Assembly: GCF_029023725.1 (NCBI RefSeq)
Contig: NZ_CP119075.1
Span: forward strand, 3,591,501-3,655,500
Reading direction: 5' to 3'
Length of the DNA stretch: 64,000 nucleotides
Origin: Synoicihabitans lomoniglobus
GTDB lineage: Bacteria > Verrucomicrobiota > Verrucomicrobiia > Opitutales > Opitutaceae
The notes below the pieces were generated by a model. It searched no databases, was not told the DNA's origin, and saw only the letters and a list, made by a program, of their open reading frames with translations. This document shows, piece by piece, positions 1 to 9,900 of the stretch (positions are counted from its first letter, which is position 1; every line of letters starts with the position of its first letter). The translations under genes were made by a program, and so were the position numbers.

Positions 1-761
1 TTGATGGCGAGCTCATAGATGTTTCCGCCGGCGGCTTTGAGTTCGGCTTGGGCGGCTTCGATCACGCCCGCGTTTTCAACACCGATGTCGGTGGGGACGG
101 AGCCAAGGCTCGTTTTGACCAAAATGCGTTGATCGCCTTCTGGGCTGAGCATCACTTCGTTGCCGGCGGCGAGCGCGGCGACGCCGTTGGCGGCCTCGAT
201 CGTGCCAGCGTTGACGACCTTGTAGGCGATGAGGATCGCATCGCCGTTGGCGGCGGTGATGGTGCCGAGATTGAGCACGCTGTTGGTGGAGTCGCCGGCG
301 AACGTGAGGTCGCCGCCGTTAAGAAAGTCTTCGTCGGCCACATCGAGGGCGGAGGCGACGAACTCCATGGCGTTGACCGAGGCTCCCCGGCCCACCACGA
401 CACCGTTGGGGTTGATGAGCAGGACGCGGCCGTTGGCGTTGAGCTGGCCGAGCAGCTCGGACGGGTTGGCTCCGAGCACACGGTTGAGCAGGGCTGCATC
501 GGGCCCGAGTTGGTGGATGTTGACGATCTCGCCGACACCTATGGAGAAGTCCGCCCAGTTGACGATGGCGACATCACTCGTCTGCGCGAGGTCGAGGGTG
601 TCGGCGTCAAAGTCAAACGACACATCGCCGGCCACAATCTGGCCGCCTTCGGGCAGCGCGATGGCGTGCGGTGGCAGCACCACCACCGGTGCCAATGCAA
701 ACAGCATCAGAATTTGTCGGGCCAGGGAGATCTCGCAACGGGAGGACGTTTTTCCGCTCAT
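1..761 (-). CDS. Filamentous haemagglutinin N-terminal (TPS-type) domain protein, partial
   Basis: The reading frame is open from the ATG at 761-759 to the window's left edge, so the C-terminus is missing and only about 253 residues are visible. A hydrophobic stretch near residues 17-33 (LMLFALAPVVVL region) looks like a signal peptide. The following part reads as the haemagglutinin/TPS secretion domain: GGQIVAGDVSF near the start, NWADFSIGVGEIVNI, then the hallmark NPNGVVVGRGA and short beta-helix-like repeats such as NLGTITAANGDAILIAY. Family members are exported by a TpsB/Omp85-type pore and form long right-handed beta-helices on the cell surface. The pore partner is not in this window. 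The gene is divergent from the sensor kinase at 845. Confidence 0.85.
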   Translation of the reverse strand, partial: MSGKTSSRCEISLARQILMLFALAPVVVLPPHAIALPEGGQIVAGDVSFDFDADTLDLAQTSDVAIVNWADFSIGVGEIVNIHQLGPDAALLNRVLGANPSELLGQLNANGRVLLINPNGVVVGRGASVNAMEFVASALDVADEDFLNGGDLTFAGDSTNSVLNLGTITAANGDAILIAYKVVNAGTIEAANGVAALAAGNEVMLSPEGDQRILVKTSLGSVPTDIGVENAGVIEAAQAELKAAGGNIYELAI

Positions 762-844
762 GTTGGACCTAGCATAGAGGTGATCGGTTTTTTCGGGTAT
801 TCGCCTTTCGCCGAAGAAAGATGATCCGGGGTTGAGGCGGGGGA

Positions 845-3800
845 ATGACCCTGCCCAACTCGGTGCCACGCCAACCCTTTGGGGACCGATGGCGTTGTCC
901 TTCTTTCGTTATGCCTCTCTTTCGACCGCTTTCCTGGCTGTTGCTCCTGGCCTTTTCGGCCGGTGTCCGCGCCAGTGCGGCTACGGACGAACTGGGTATT
1001 CCGGTGGTCGATGCGTTCAGCGTGCGCGACTACGGTGCGCACAACCAAAACTGGACGGCGGTGCAGGATGCGGCGGGCGTGCTCTATGTCGGCAACAAGG
1101 ACCGGGTCCTCGCCTACGATGGTCAATCCTGGCAATCAATTCCCACCGGGGGTTTGTTTATCCGTGGGCTCGCCGTCGATGCGACGGATCGCATCTGGGT
1201 CGGCGGCGTCGACGAACTCGGCTACCTCGAACCTGATGGCGCGGGCAGCCGCCGCTACGTTTCCCTGCGGGAGCATCTGCCGGTCAATGCGGAGGGGCTG
1301 CACCAATTTTTCTTCACCCTCGCGTTATCCCACGGCGTTTATTTTGCCGGAGATGGCGGGCTACTGCGTTGGCATGACAACGAACTGACGCAGTTGATGA
1401 CCGAGAAAGCCCATATCTGGGCCATCGATGATGAGTTGATTGCGAGCTCACCCGGTCTTCCTTTGCGCGGATTCAATGGCGAGTCGTGGCGAGTGCTGTT
1501 GGCCAACGCCGAGATTTTGGACGACTGGATCACCTTTGGCGCGGCCCGCCCAGACGGCTCGCAACTGTTGTTCACGCTCCGCGACGGAATCCACCACTTG
1601 CACCATGGGGAGGCCACTCCGTGGAGCACCGAGATCGACGCTCATCTTCAAAAGTTCGTCATCCGCAGTGGCACCGTGCTGAGCGACGGCACCATCGCCC
1701 TGCGCATGCGTCAGGGTGGCACCGTGTTGCTTAGCCCGGAAGGCAAACTCCTCCAGCATTTGAGCGCCGAAAACCAGAGCGTGCCCGTGACCAATACGCT
1801 CGGCTTCGGCGAAGGTCGATCGGGCGATCTCTGGCTGACGCAAAACTCCGGGCTCGCGCGCATCCGGTGGCCACAAGCCATCACTCATTTCGATCAACGC
1901 CGGGGACTGGGCACCAATACCGTCAAGGCCATCACGCGTTACCAAGGCCGGCTCTACGTGGCGACGGGCGACGGACTCAGTGTGCTGCGGCCGCGCGATA
2001 CTCAGCTGGCTCCCCCGACGCCTGCGCACTTCGAACCCGTGGCAGGCAGCCGCATCTCGATCTGGGCCCTCACCGTCGCGGCCGGTGATTTACTGATCGG
2101 GGGCGAAGGAGGTATTCGGGTGCTGGGACCTGACGACGAGACGGCAAAGTTGACGATTGAAACCGACTTCGGCGCCGCCCTGCTGACCCCGCGGAGTGAC
2201 CCTTCCTTTGCTTGGGCCGGTTTGCGCGGTCGCTTGCTTCTCCTGCGCAAGAACCAGGACGGATGGCAGGTTGCGATTTCATTTAATGAAGTGAATGGCA
2301 GCGTTCGCGCCCTCGCCGAGGATGCCGACGGCGCGATCTGGGTTGCGATGGACGGGCAAGGTTACCATCGCCTCGAGCGTTCGCCTCACTCCCCGATCGA
2401 CGACCCTCGGACCTGGACGGTGGAACACTACGCCGGTGGTCATGGATTGCCCACGACCGCGATCAACGGCCTGCCGAGTTTGGCGACGCGTGGAACGCGG
2501 GCGGTGTTCATCGACGACCGGCGGCTGTTCACCTTCGATCCGGTGGCCAAACGCTTCGAAGAAGTGCTCTCTGTGATCGAAAAATTCGATCACCCCATCA
2601 GCAATGTGCCCACCCTCGCCGCTGGACTCAACGGCTCCATTTGGGTCCGCACCCTGCGCGACGACCCCGAAGCGGGCCCGTGGAACGGCCGCGTTTATTG
2701 GCGCATTTCGGCCGACGGAACATGGGAAGCCCTGCCCTTCGCGCTCGCCGAGCGGGTGGGCGAAAACCCCATGTTTTTTGAAGAACCCACCGCCGACGGT
2801 TCCGTATTATGGATGGGCGGCAATGAAGGCCTGGTGCGCGCGGAATTGCCCGCCGCGTTCCTCTCGCCCCGCTCCTTTCGCACCGTCGTTCGCCGCGTGG
2901 CCACATTGTCAGGTGAGCTGTTGCCGTTGGCGACGGCTCAACCGATTGCATTGCCCTTCGATCAACAGGGACTCGCCATCGCATTTGCCACCGACCGGAC
3001 CGACGACAGCGAGATGCGCTACCAATCGCGATTGAGCGATTACGGCGAAGCGTGGTCCCCGCTTTCCCGCATCGCCGAATACTCCCTCAACCGCCAACCG
3101 GTTGGCGAGCACGTGTTCGAAGTGCGCGCCTGCGACTCCAATGGTCGCTGGGGGGAGCCCGCCAGCTTTGCCTTCACGGTGTTGCCCCCGTGGTGGCAAT
3201 CATGGTGGGCGCGAACGCTTACAGTCCTGGAATTAGTCGGCTTGATCGCCCTCGCCGTGCGCTGGCGCTTACGCGCGGTGCAACGCCGCAACGACGACTT
3301 GGCTGCGCTCGTCGAACAACGCACGCAGCAGCTCCGGCACAACGAGACGCAACTGGTCCAAGCCCGCGACACCGCCGATGCCGCCAATCATGCGAAGAGC
3401 GAATTCCTGGCGTCGATGAGCCACGAACTGCGCACCCCGCTCAACGCCATCCTCGGCTTTACCCAGATTCTGCGAAGAGAAGAAGGACTCTCCCCCAAGG
3501 GTCGCACTCAACTCGACACCGTGGGACGCAATGGTCGCCACCTGCTTGAGATGATCAACGAGGTGCTCGACCTCTCCAAAATCGAGGCCAACAAACTCAC
3601 GCTCCACCCCGCTCCCTGCTCCCTCCGTCGACTCACCACCGAGCTGGCAGCCACCTTCGAACCCCGCGCCACGGAGAAGGGACTCAGCTTCCGGATCGAA
3701 CTCGATCCCAGCACGCCTCGCGTCATGGCCGACGAGCCGAAGTTGCGGCAAGTCCTGATCAACCTGCTCGCCAACGCCGTGAAATTCACGCGCACCGGAG

Positions 3801-4789
3801 AGGTCGTGCTCGCGCTCCACACCGACGTCGATCGTGTGCGCTTCGAAGTTCGCGACACCGGCGTCGGCATCGCCGATCAGGACCTCGCATCGGTGTTTGA
3901 GCCGTTTCACCAGACCCAAAAATCGTTGGAGCGCGAAGCCGAGACGGGCACCGGACTCGGACTGCCCATCAGCCAACGTCTGGTGGAACTGATGGGCGGG
4001 CGCATTGCCGTGAAAAGTAAAATGGGTCAGGGCAGTCAGTTTAGTTTCGAACTCAAATTCGAGGCGGTGCCCGATGATCTCACCACGGCTCCGCTCCACC
4101 GGGTGAAAGGCTACGAAGGACGCCGGCAACGCGGATTGATCGTCGACGACGTCGACACCAATCGCACCATCCTGAGCGAGATGTTACAGGTGGTCGGCTT
4201 CGACATCGAAGAGGTCTCCACCGGCGAGGACGCCCTCACCGCGCACGCCCGCCAGCCGGCGGATTTCGTCCTGCTCGACCTGCGCCTGCCGGGGATCAAC
4301 GGCGAGGAGGTCGCCCGCAAAATTCGTCCGCCGGGCCAGACCCGGCCGCGTTTGATCGCCGTCAGTGCCAGTGTGTTCGACATCGATCAGAACAACGCCC
4401 GCCAGGTGGGATGCGACGCGTTCGTGCCGAAACCCGTCGACGAGGATGTATTGTTCAAAACCATCGCCCGGCAACTCGCCCTCACTTGGGTCACCGAAGC
4501 GATGCCCGTCCCCAACGCCGATTCCGGCGCGCCCTTTGTTTCCATGCGCACCGCCGACGAAATCGCACAACTCGAGCTGCCCTCCCGATCCGAACTCGAA
4601 GGTTGGCTGGAGCTCGCCCGCCGCTCCGATCAACGTCGGCTGCGCGAAGCCATCGATGCCAGCAACGCGACCGGTCCCGACCGGACGTTTCGGCTCGAAC
4701 TGGACCGACTTTTGCAACGCTTCCGCACCGGCGAGGTGCGTGAAATCATCGCCCAAACTCTCGCCTCCCGTCCCGAGTCCGACGCATGA
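845..4789 (+). CDS. Hybrid sensor histidine kinase with two-component-regulator propeller, Y_Y_Y domain and receiver
   Basis: Large one-protein two-component sensor (1,314 residues). The order is: signal peptide (LSWLLLLAFSAGVRASA), a long periplasmic beta-propeller of regulator-propeller repeats (about 70-700), a Y_Y_Y domain ending in FAFTVLPPWW (about 705-785), one membrane helix (LTVLELVGLIALAV), a coiled coil, HisKA with SHELRTPLNAI (phospho-acceptor His860), HATPase (N, G1 and G2 boxes, TGTGLGLPIS), a receiver with Asp1145 in LLDLRLPG and Lys in PKPVDE, and a short C-terminal helical tail. The family usually senses extracellular oligosaccharides in Bacteroidetes and Verrucomicrobia; the ligand here is unknown. 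The ATG at 845 has a GAGG 7 nt upstream; ATG 911 would give a shorter, more ordinary signal peptide. The stop overlaps the next gene's start (ATGA). Confidence 0.93.
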   Translation: MTLPNSVPRQPFGDRWRCPSFVMPLFRPLSWLLLLAFSAGVRASAATDELGIPVVDAFSVRDYGAHNQNWTAVQDAAGVLYVGNKDRVLAYDGQSWQSIPTGGLFIRGLAVDATDRIWVGGVDELGYLEPDGAGSRRYVSLREHLPVNAEGLHQFFFTLALSHGVYFAGDGGLLRWHDNELTQLMTEKAHIWAIDDELIASSPGLPLRGFNGESWRVLLANAEILDDWITFGAARPDGSQLLFTLRDGIHHLHHGEATPWSTEIDAHLQKFVIRSGTVLSDGTIALRMRQGGTVLLSPEGKLLQHLSAENQSVPVTNTLGFGEGRSGDLWLTQNSGLARIRWPQAITHFDQRRGLGTNTVKAITRYQGRLYVATGDGLSVLRPRDTQLAPPTPAHFEPVAGSRISIWALTVAAGDLLIGGEGGIRVLGPDDETAKLTIETDFGAALLTPRSDPSFAWAGLRGRLLLLRKNQDGWQVAISFNEVNGSVRALAEDADGAIWVAMDGQGYHRLERSPHSPIDDPRTWTVEHYAGGHGLPTTAINGLPSLATRGTRAVFIDDRRLFTFDPVAKRFEEVLSVIEKFDHPISNVPTLAAGLNGSIWVRTLRDDPEAGPWNGRVYWRISADGTWEALPFALAERVGENPMFFEEPTADGSVLWMGGNEGLVRAELPAAFLSPRSFRTVVRRVATLSGELLPLATAQPIALPFDQQGLAIAFATDRTDDSEMRYQSRLSDYGEAWSPLSRIAEYSLNRQPVGEHVFEVRACDSNGRWGEPASFAFTVLPPWWQSWWARTLTVLELVGLIALAVRWRLRAVQRRNDDLAALVEQRTQQLRHNETQLVQARDTADAANHAKSEFLASMSHELRTPLNAILGFTQILRREEGLSPKGRTQLDTVGRNGRHLLEMINEVLDLSKIEANKLTLHPAPCSLRRLTTELAATFEPRATEKGLSFRIELDPSTPRVMADEPKLRQVLINLLANAVKFTRTGEVVLALHTDVDRVRFEVRDTGVGIADQDLASVFEPFHQTQKSLEREAETGTGLGLPISQRLVELMGGRIAVKSKMGQGSQFSFELKFEAVPDDLTTAPLHRVKGYEGRRQRGLIVDDVDTNRTILSEMLQVVGFDIEEVSTGEDALTAHARQPADFVLLDLRLPGINGEEVARKIRPPGQTRPRLIAVSASVFDIDQNNARQVGCDAFVPKPVDEDVLFKTIARQLALTWVTEAMPVPNADSGAPFVSMRTADEIAQLELPSRSELEGWLELARRSDQRRLREAIDASNATGPDRTFRLELDRLLQRFRTGEVREIIAQTLASRPESDA

Positions 4790-5715
4790 CCGCTCCTTCG
4801 CCCTCGCCCACCCTGCTCATCGTCGATGACACGCCCGACAACATCGCCGTGCTTTTCGATTTTTTGGCCGAACAAGGCTTCAACGTGCTCGTATGCGAAA
4901 GCGGCAAAGCGGCGCTCGACACGTTGGGCGTTGAGGAACCCGACCTCATCCTGCTCGATGTGATGATGCCCGGAATGGACGGGTGGGAAACGTGTCGGCG
5001 TATCAAACAACTCCCCGCGGGTCGCGAGGTCCCGGTGTTTTTCATGACCGCGCTCGGCGAGCCCTATGACAAAGTGCGCGGATTGGAGGCAGGCGCCGTC
5101 GACTACCTGACCAAACCCGTCTACCCGGAGGAAGTCCTCGCCCGTATCCAGACTCACCTCGAAATCCGTCGGCTGCAAAAACAACAGCAGGAGCAAAACG
5201 ACCTGCTCGATGCCGCCCTGCAACGCAGCATATTCGCCGAGCGAGCGCTGGCGGAGTCACTCGGCCGCGCGATCCTGCTGGTGAGGTTGGCGGATCACGA
5301 AATCCTGTTCATGACCGACCAGGCCAAGACCATCGTTTCCGATCACGGTGGCGTCCCCGCCCTTCTCTCCTGTCTCGCCGAAAACGCCGACACCTTCGGT
5401 CGCGGCGAGGGGTGCCGCTACACACTCAAATGCAGCGATGAAAACACCGCCGACGGCACGCTCCTCGTCACCTTGGAGGTCCAACGCGCCGAGCCCACGC
5501 CGGAAGATCTGCGCAGTCTGGGACTCACGCCGCGCGAAACCGAAATCCTGTTCTGGGTCGCTCAGGGTAAAACCAGTCCGGACATCGCCATCATCCTCGG
5601 CATGCAGGTCTGCACGGTAAAAAAGCACGTGGAAAACTTCCTGCCCAAACTCGGGGTGGAAACCCGATTGGCGGCCGCCATCCGCGCCAACGAAATCCTG
5701 ACCGAACGAACGTGA
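4786..5715 (+). CDS. Response regulator: CheY-like receiver plus LuxR-type DNA-binding domain
   Basis: 309 residues. The N-terminal receiver shows the acidic pair D14/D15, phospho-acceptor D58 (LLDVMMPGMDG), T88 and K110 (LTKPV). A glutamine-rich coiled linker (LQKQQQEQND) follows, then a poorly conserved middle section (about 150-240). A LuxR/NarL helix-turn-helix (LTPRETEILFWVAQGKTS to about 300) closes the protein. The ATGA overlap with the upstream hybrid kinase implies translational coupling, so this is the likely output regulator of that sensor. The receiver-linker-HTH layout with a middle domain is longer than the usual 210-residue NarL form. Targets are not deducible; the neighbouring DUF3500 gene is a candidate. 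Confidence 0.9.
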   Translation: MTAPSPSPTLLIVDDTPDNIAVLFDFLAEQGFNVLVCESGKAALDTLGVEEPDLILLDVMMPGMDGWETCRRIKQLPAGREVPVFFMTALGEPYDKVRGLEAGAVDYLTKPVYPEEVLARIQTHLEIRRLQKQQQEQNDLLDAALQRSIFAERALAESLGRAILLVRLADHEILFMTDQAKTIVSDHGGVPALLSCLAENADTFGRGEGCRYTLKCSDENTADGTLLVTLEVQRAEPTPEDLRSLGLTPRETEILFWVAQGKTSPDIAIILGMQVCTVKKHVENFLPKLGVETRLAAAIRANEILTERT

Positions 5716-5820
5716 GGTGGCGGATAGTGGGACATCGAGACTTCGCCACGGCTTAACGTCCAAAGGCAAGACGCCGACCCCAGCTTGCCCACCGGGCATC
5801 CCGCCGACACGCTCTCCGTC

Positions 5821-6840
5821 ATGCCCCTACCCCGCCTCCGCGTTCTCGCGGCCTTGCTGGCTCTCGGAACCACCTTGCCCGCCCACGAACACAATCAAGC
5901 CGCGCTCGCTCAAACCATGGCAGAAGCCGCCGGAGCGTTCCTCGCGCTGCTCAGCGAAGACGATCTGAAAGACGCCCAGTTCGCGGCGGATTCCGCCGAG
6001 CGCGAGAACTGGCATTTCGTCCCCATGGTCCGGCAGGGTCTCGTCATCAAATCGATGAATTTCAAACAACGCGCCGCCGCGCTCGGTTTGTTGCACACGG
6101 CCCTGAGCAATACGGGGTCGGTCAAAGTCGCCTCCATCATGCAGCTCGAAAAGGTGCTGCGCGAATTGGAGAACGGCGCGCCGCATCGCGATCCCGATCT
6201 CTACTACCTCGCCATCTTCGGCGAGCCCGGCGTGATGCCGTGGGGTTGGCGCTTCGAGGGTCACCACGTCTCCGTCAATCAGACCATCACTGCCGAAGGC
6301 ATTTCGGGCACGCCACTGTTCCTGGGGGCCAATCCCGGCCGCGTGCCGCGCGGGTCTCAGGAGGGCAAACGCATCCTGGGTGAGGAAGAGGACATGGGCC
6401 GGGCCTTCGTGCTTTCGCTTTCCGCGGCCCAGCGCAAAACCGCGATCATCTCCTCCCGAGCGGAACACGAAATCGAAACCGCTCAAGAGTCCCGGGTGAG
6501 TCGGCTTTCCCCGGTCGGCCTCCGCTACCGCGACATGACAACCGCCCAACAGGGGGACCTGCGCAAGTTGCTCGACTTATACGTGGAACGCCATGCGCGC
6601 GACATCTCCGAAGCCTCGCTCGCCAAAATCGAAGCCAACGGCATGGACAATCTGGTCTTCGCCTGGGCCGGCCCCACCGCCGTCGGCGAAGGCCACTACT
6701 ATCGTATCCAAGGGCCGACCTTTGTCATCGAATACGGCAACACCCAAAACGACGCGAACCACCACCACACCGTCTTCCGCGATTTCGAGAACGACTTCGG
6801 CCGCGACGTGCTCGGCGACCACTACCGCGCTTCGCATTGA
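5821..6840 (+). CDS. DUF3500 family secreted protein
   Basis: About 339 residues. The ATG at 5821 was chosen because it opens a clean signal peptide (MPLPRLRVLAALLALGTTLP); an upstream ATG at 5785 would add a non-hydrophobic extension. The body matches the DUF3500 pattern as I recall it: WHFVPMVRQGL, GWRFEGHHVSVNQTI, TPLFLGANPGRVPRG, LGEEEDMGRAFVLSL and the C-terminal GEGHYYRIQGPTFVIEY with a run of three histidines before FRDFEND. The function of the family is unknown; secretion and conserved His and Tyr clusters suggest an extracytoplasmic enzyme or binding protein. It lies 105 bp after the response regulator on the same strand. Confidence 0.8.
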   Translation: MPLPRLRVLAALLALGTTLPAHEHNQAALAQTMAEAAGAFLALLSEDDLKDAQFAADSAERENWHFVPMVRQGLVIKSMNFKQRAAALGLLHTALSNTGSVKVASIMQLEKVLRELENGAPHRDPDLYYLAIFGEPGVMPWGWRFEGHHVSVNQTITAEGISGTPLFLGANPGRVPRGSQEGKRILGEEEDMGRAFVLSLSAAQRKTAIISSRAEHEIETAQESRVSRLSPVGLRYRDMTTAQQGDLRKLLDLYVERHARDISEASLAKIEANGMDNLVFAWAGPTAVGEGHYYRIQGPTFVIEYGNTQNDANHHHTVFRDFENDFGRDVLGDHYRASH

Positions 6841-6858
6841 GCGATTCAGGCGGCGTCG

Positions 6859-6941
6859 GGTAGGGACCGCTCGCCAAGCCGTCCGCCCTCGTTAATCGAG
6901 CGCTGACGCCATGGAGGTCGCCTCGGCGAGACGACCCTACC
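6859..6941. repeat. Class A palindromic repeat bounded by GGTAGGG...CCCTACC
   Basis: The ends are a 7-bp perfect inverted repeat (GGTAGGG at 6859, CCCTACC at 6935). Inside are two imperfect hairpins: GACCGCTCG-C-CAAGCCGTC and GGTCGCCTCG-G-CGAGACGACC. It sits between the convergent DUF3500 gene and the Sel1/LysM gene. It belongs to the family also seen at 41987, 55364 and 56807. Whether it is mobile, an mRNA stabiliser or a bidirectional terminator cannot be told; no T-tract follows. Confidence 0.65.
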
Positions 6942-6950
6942 ACGACCGGA

Positions 6951-9900
6951 TCAGGGAATCCGCAACCGCTGCCCCGGGCGCAGCGCATTGGCGGCGCTGA
7001 GCACTTCGCGGTTGGCTTCGTAAATATCCTGCCAACGCGTGGCGCTGCCGTAATAGCGCATGCTGATGCGGGTGAGTGAGTCGCCCTCAACGACTTCATG
7101 GAAACGCTCGGCACTGGCGCTCGATGCCGGGGATGGCGCAGCGGCGGGAAGTCGCGGCGTTCCCGTCAAACTACGCCCGGTCGGGTTGAGCACACTCGCC
7201 GCCGAAGCGATTTGATCCAAGGTGTTTTGCGCCTGGCGCAGACGACCCATGAGCGCGGCGTTTTCGCGCTGCGCGGCGATGAGGCGGGTTTCCTGAGTTT
7301 GGCGTTCGCGTTCCAACGCTTGCTGTAGGCGCAGGTTCGCCACCCGCTGGGTTTCGAGTTGTTGTTCGGTTTCGCGAACGCGCACCGTCAGTTCCTGCAT
7401 CTCGGAGGTTTGCGCGGTCGCCACGCCGACGGCTTGTTCCAAATTAGCCACGCGGTTGCGCGAAGCGGCGGCTTCGGATTGCGCCACTTGGAGCTGCGCT
7501 TGGTCGGCTTCGATGCGTTGCAGCAGATCGGTTTCCGCCTCCCGCAGACGGGCCAACTCAGCGCGTAGACCGTCGCGTTCACTGGTCCAGGTTTCCTGCG
7601 CTTCGGCTTGTCGAGCTTCTGCGGCGGCTTCGGCTTGGGCCACCTGCGTGGCGAGCGCATCGTTTTCACGCGATAACGAATCGTAGCTGCCGCGCAACGA
7701 AGCGAGTTCGCTACGCACGGTGGAAAGGTCCTGCGTCACGGACGCGACGGCGGCGAGCTGACGCTCCAGCTCGGAGCGGCTGGACTGGGCGGACTCCAGT
7801 TCCGACACGAGTTGAGCCGTGCGAGCTTCGGCCGCTTGTTGCGCGGCCAGCGAAGCCTCCAGTCGGTCGGCGATATCGCGCTGAGCGCTTTGCTGTTGAG
7901 CGTTGGCTTCACGCAACTGCGCCACGGTGACCTCGGCGGATTGGGCGGCCGCGAGTTGGCGGGAAAGATCTTCCACGCGCGCAGCCAGAGCTTGTTGTTG
8001 TTGCTGCCAACCGGCGGGGGGCTTGGGCGCGGACTGCGCTTCGGCAAGGGCGGTCTGGAGGGCCAGATTGTCCGCCTTCAACTCGGCGCCCGTTTGCGCG
8101 AGTTCGGTCACCTCGCGCTCGAGGTCGGCGAAACGCTGGTCGGCGTTTTCATCATCCATGGCGCGAGTCGCGAGCAGGGAACGGTTGGCCTCGTTGAGGG
8201 ATTGGTTGGTTTCACGGGCGCGCTGCAAGCGGAGGGAAAGCGCGGCAAACTCCTTGGCGGCGGCGGCGCGTTCGTTGGCCAAACGTTCCTCCACTTGATT
8301 CACGCGGGCTTGCAACGTGGCCATTTCGAGCTCGAGGGCTTGATTGGAACCGGCTTCGGAAACGGCGGTGGCTTGGGCGGCGAGAGCGGCGGCCACCGCT
8401 TTCTGGGAGGCTTCGACGTCTCCCTGCAAACGCAGATTCTCGCCCGTGAGTTCCGCGATGATCGCACTATTTTCGTCCAGAGCCGCCTGGGCGGTGACCA
8501 GTTCTTCGCTCGCACTCGTCGCCTCCGTGAGGGCGGTGTCGCGCGCCGCGATCAGGGCGTTGATACGCTCGGCTTGATCGGAGGCACTGGCTTGGAGTTC
8601 GTCGATGGACGCGAGCCGCGACTGAGCGCGGGTGAGTTCAGCGCGCAGACGACGGGCATCGGTCTCGGCCGCGACGCGGGCGGCCGCGACCGTCTCGAGC
8701 TCACTCACTTGGGCTCGGGCGGAACGCACTTCGTCCTGCAGTCCGGCAATGACGGAGCGCGCATCGGCCAGGGAAGCCTCGGTGGCTTGCAGCTCCGTGG
8801 AGCTGGCCCCGGCATTGGCCAATCTCGCGGTCAACGTGGCGTTTTCCTCACGGCGGCGTTCGGCCTCGGCGTCGGCTGCTTTCACCGCCGATTCGAGCGA
8901 CTGCACCCGCGCGGCGAGTTGGTCGCGCTCCATGCCGACGTTTTCAGCGCCGGAAAGTTCGGTCCGCAGTTCCGTCAATTGCAGACCGAGTTGTGCATTG
9001 CGCTGGGTGAGACCCTCGAGATTTGCCAGCTGCGATTGCGCGGATTCGAGTTGAACAGCGAGGGCGGCACTGGTTTTGCGCTCCTCATCGAGGGACGCCA
9101 CCGCCGCTGACGCTTCATCCAAGGCCGCTTGAAGCGCGGTCATCTCCGCCGTGAGATCCCGGTTCGTGGCGGCGAGCTGATCACGATCGGTGGCGGCCGA
9201 TTCCGCCGATGCCAATCGCGTTCTCAGGGTCGCAAGTTGACGGTTGAGTTCGGCGTTGCGTTCGCTCGCGGAATCCAAACCCGCGACCTGCGTTTGCGTC
9301 GTCTCGAGTTCGTGGCGCAGATCCGCAATCCGGGCATCACGCTCCGCGATCGCTTCGCGCGTTTGGGAGGAGACTTCGCGGGCCTGAGCCAGATCGAGTT
9401 CGAGGGCGGCGATGCGAGCGGTAAATTGTTGATTTTGGACCTGCGAACGATCGGCACTTTGCGCAAGCTCGGTTTGTTGCCGACGGACCGAATCGAGCTC
9501 GGCCGTAAGTGAAGCGTTCGCCGTTTCGAGCGCAGGAATCTGCTCGGACTGTGCTCGCGCCTGCGCGAGGGCATCTTCGAGTTCGGCGATGCGACCACCG
9601 AGGGCAGCTTCCGCCTGGAGCAACTGATCCCGCTCTTCCGTGACTTCGGTCGCGAGTTCGAGCTGGGCGCGCAATCCGGTCAGTTGGAGCGCCAGTTGCG
9701 AGTTACGGGTGGCCACCGCTTCATTTTGCGCCAACTGCGACTGCGCGGTTTCCCACTGCGCGCGCATCGCGGCGAGTTGCGCGTCGTGTTGGGAAGTCGC
9801 CTCCCGGGCCTGGGCGGCGGCGGCGCGGGCCTCCGCGAGGTCGATTTCCATCGTGGCAACGCGGCGGGCAAATTGTTGGTTCTGCGCCTGAACGCGGTCG

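Noticed and set aside
7812..9110. 432-codon plus-strand frame inside the Sel1/LysM gene
   Set aside because: It is the antisense of the coiled-coil coding region; Gly/Arg/Leu-rich translation without any family pattern, produced by the Ala/Gln/Glu codon bias of the real gene.
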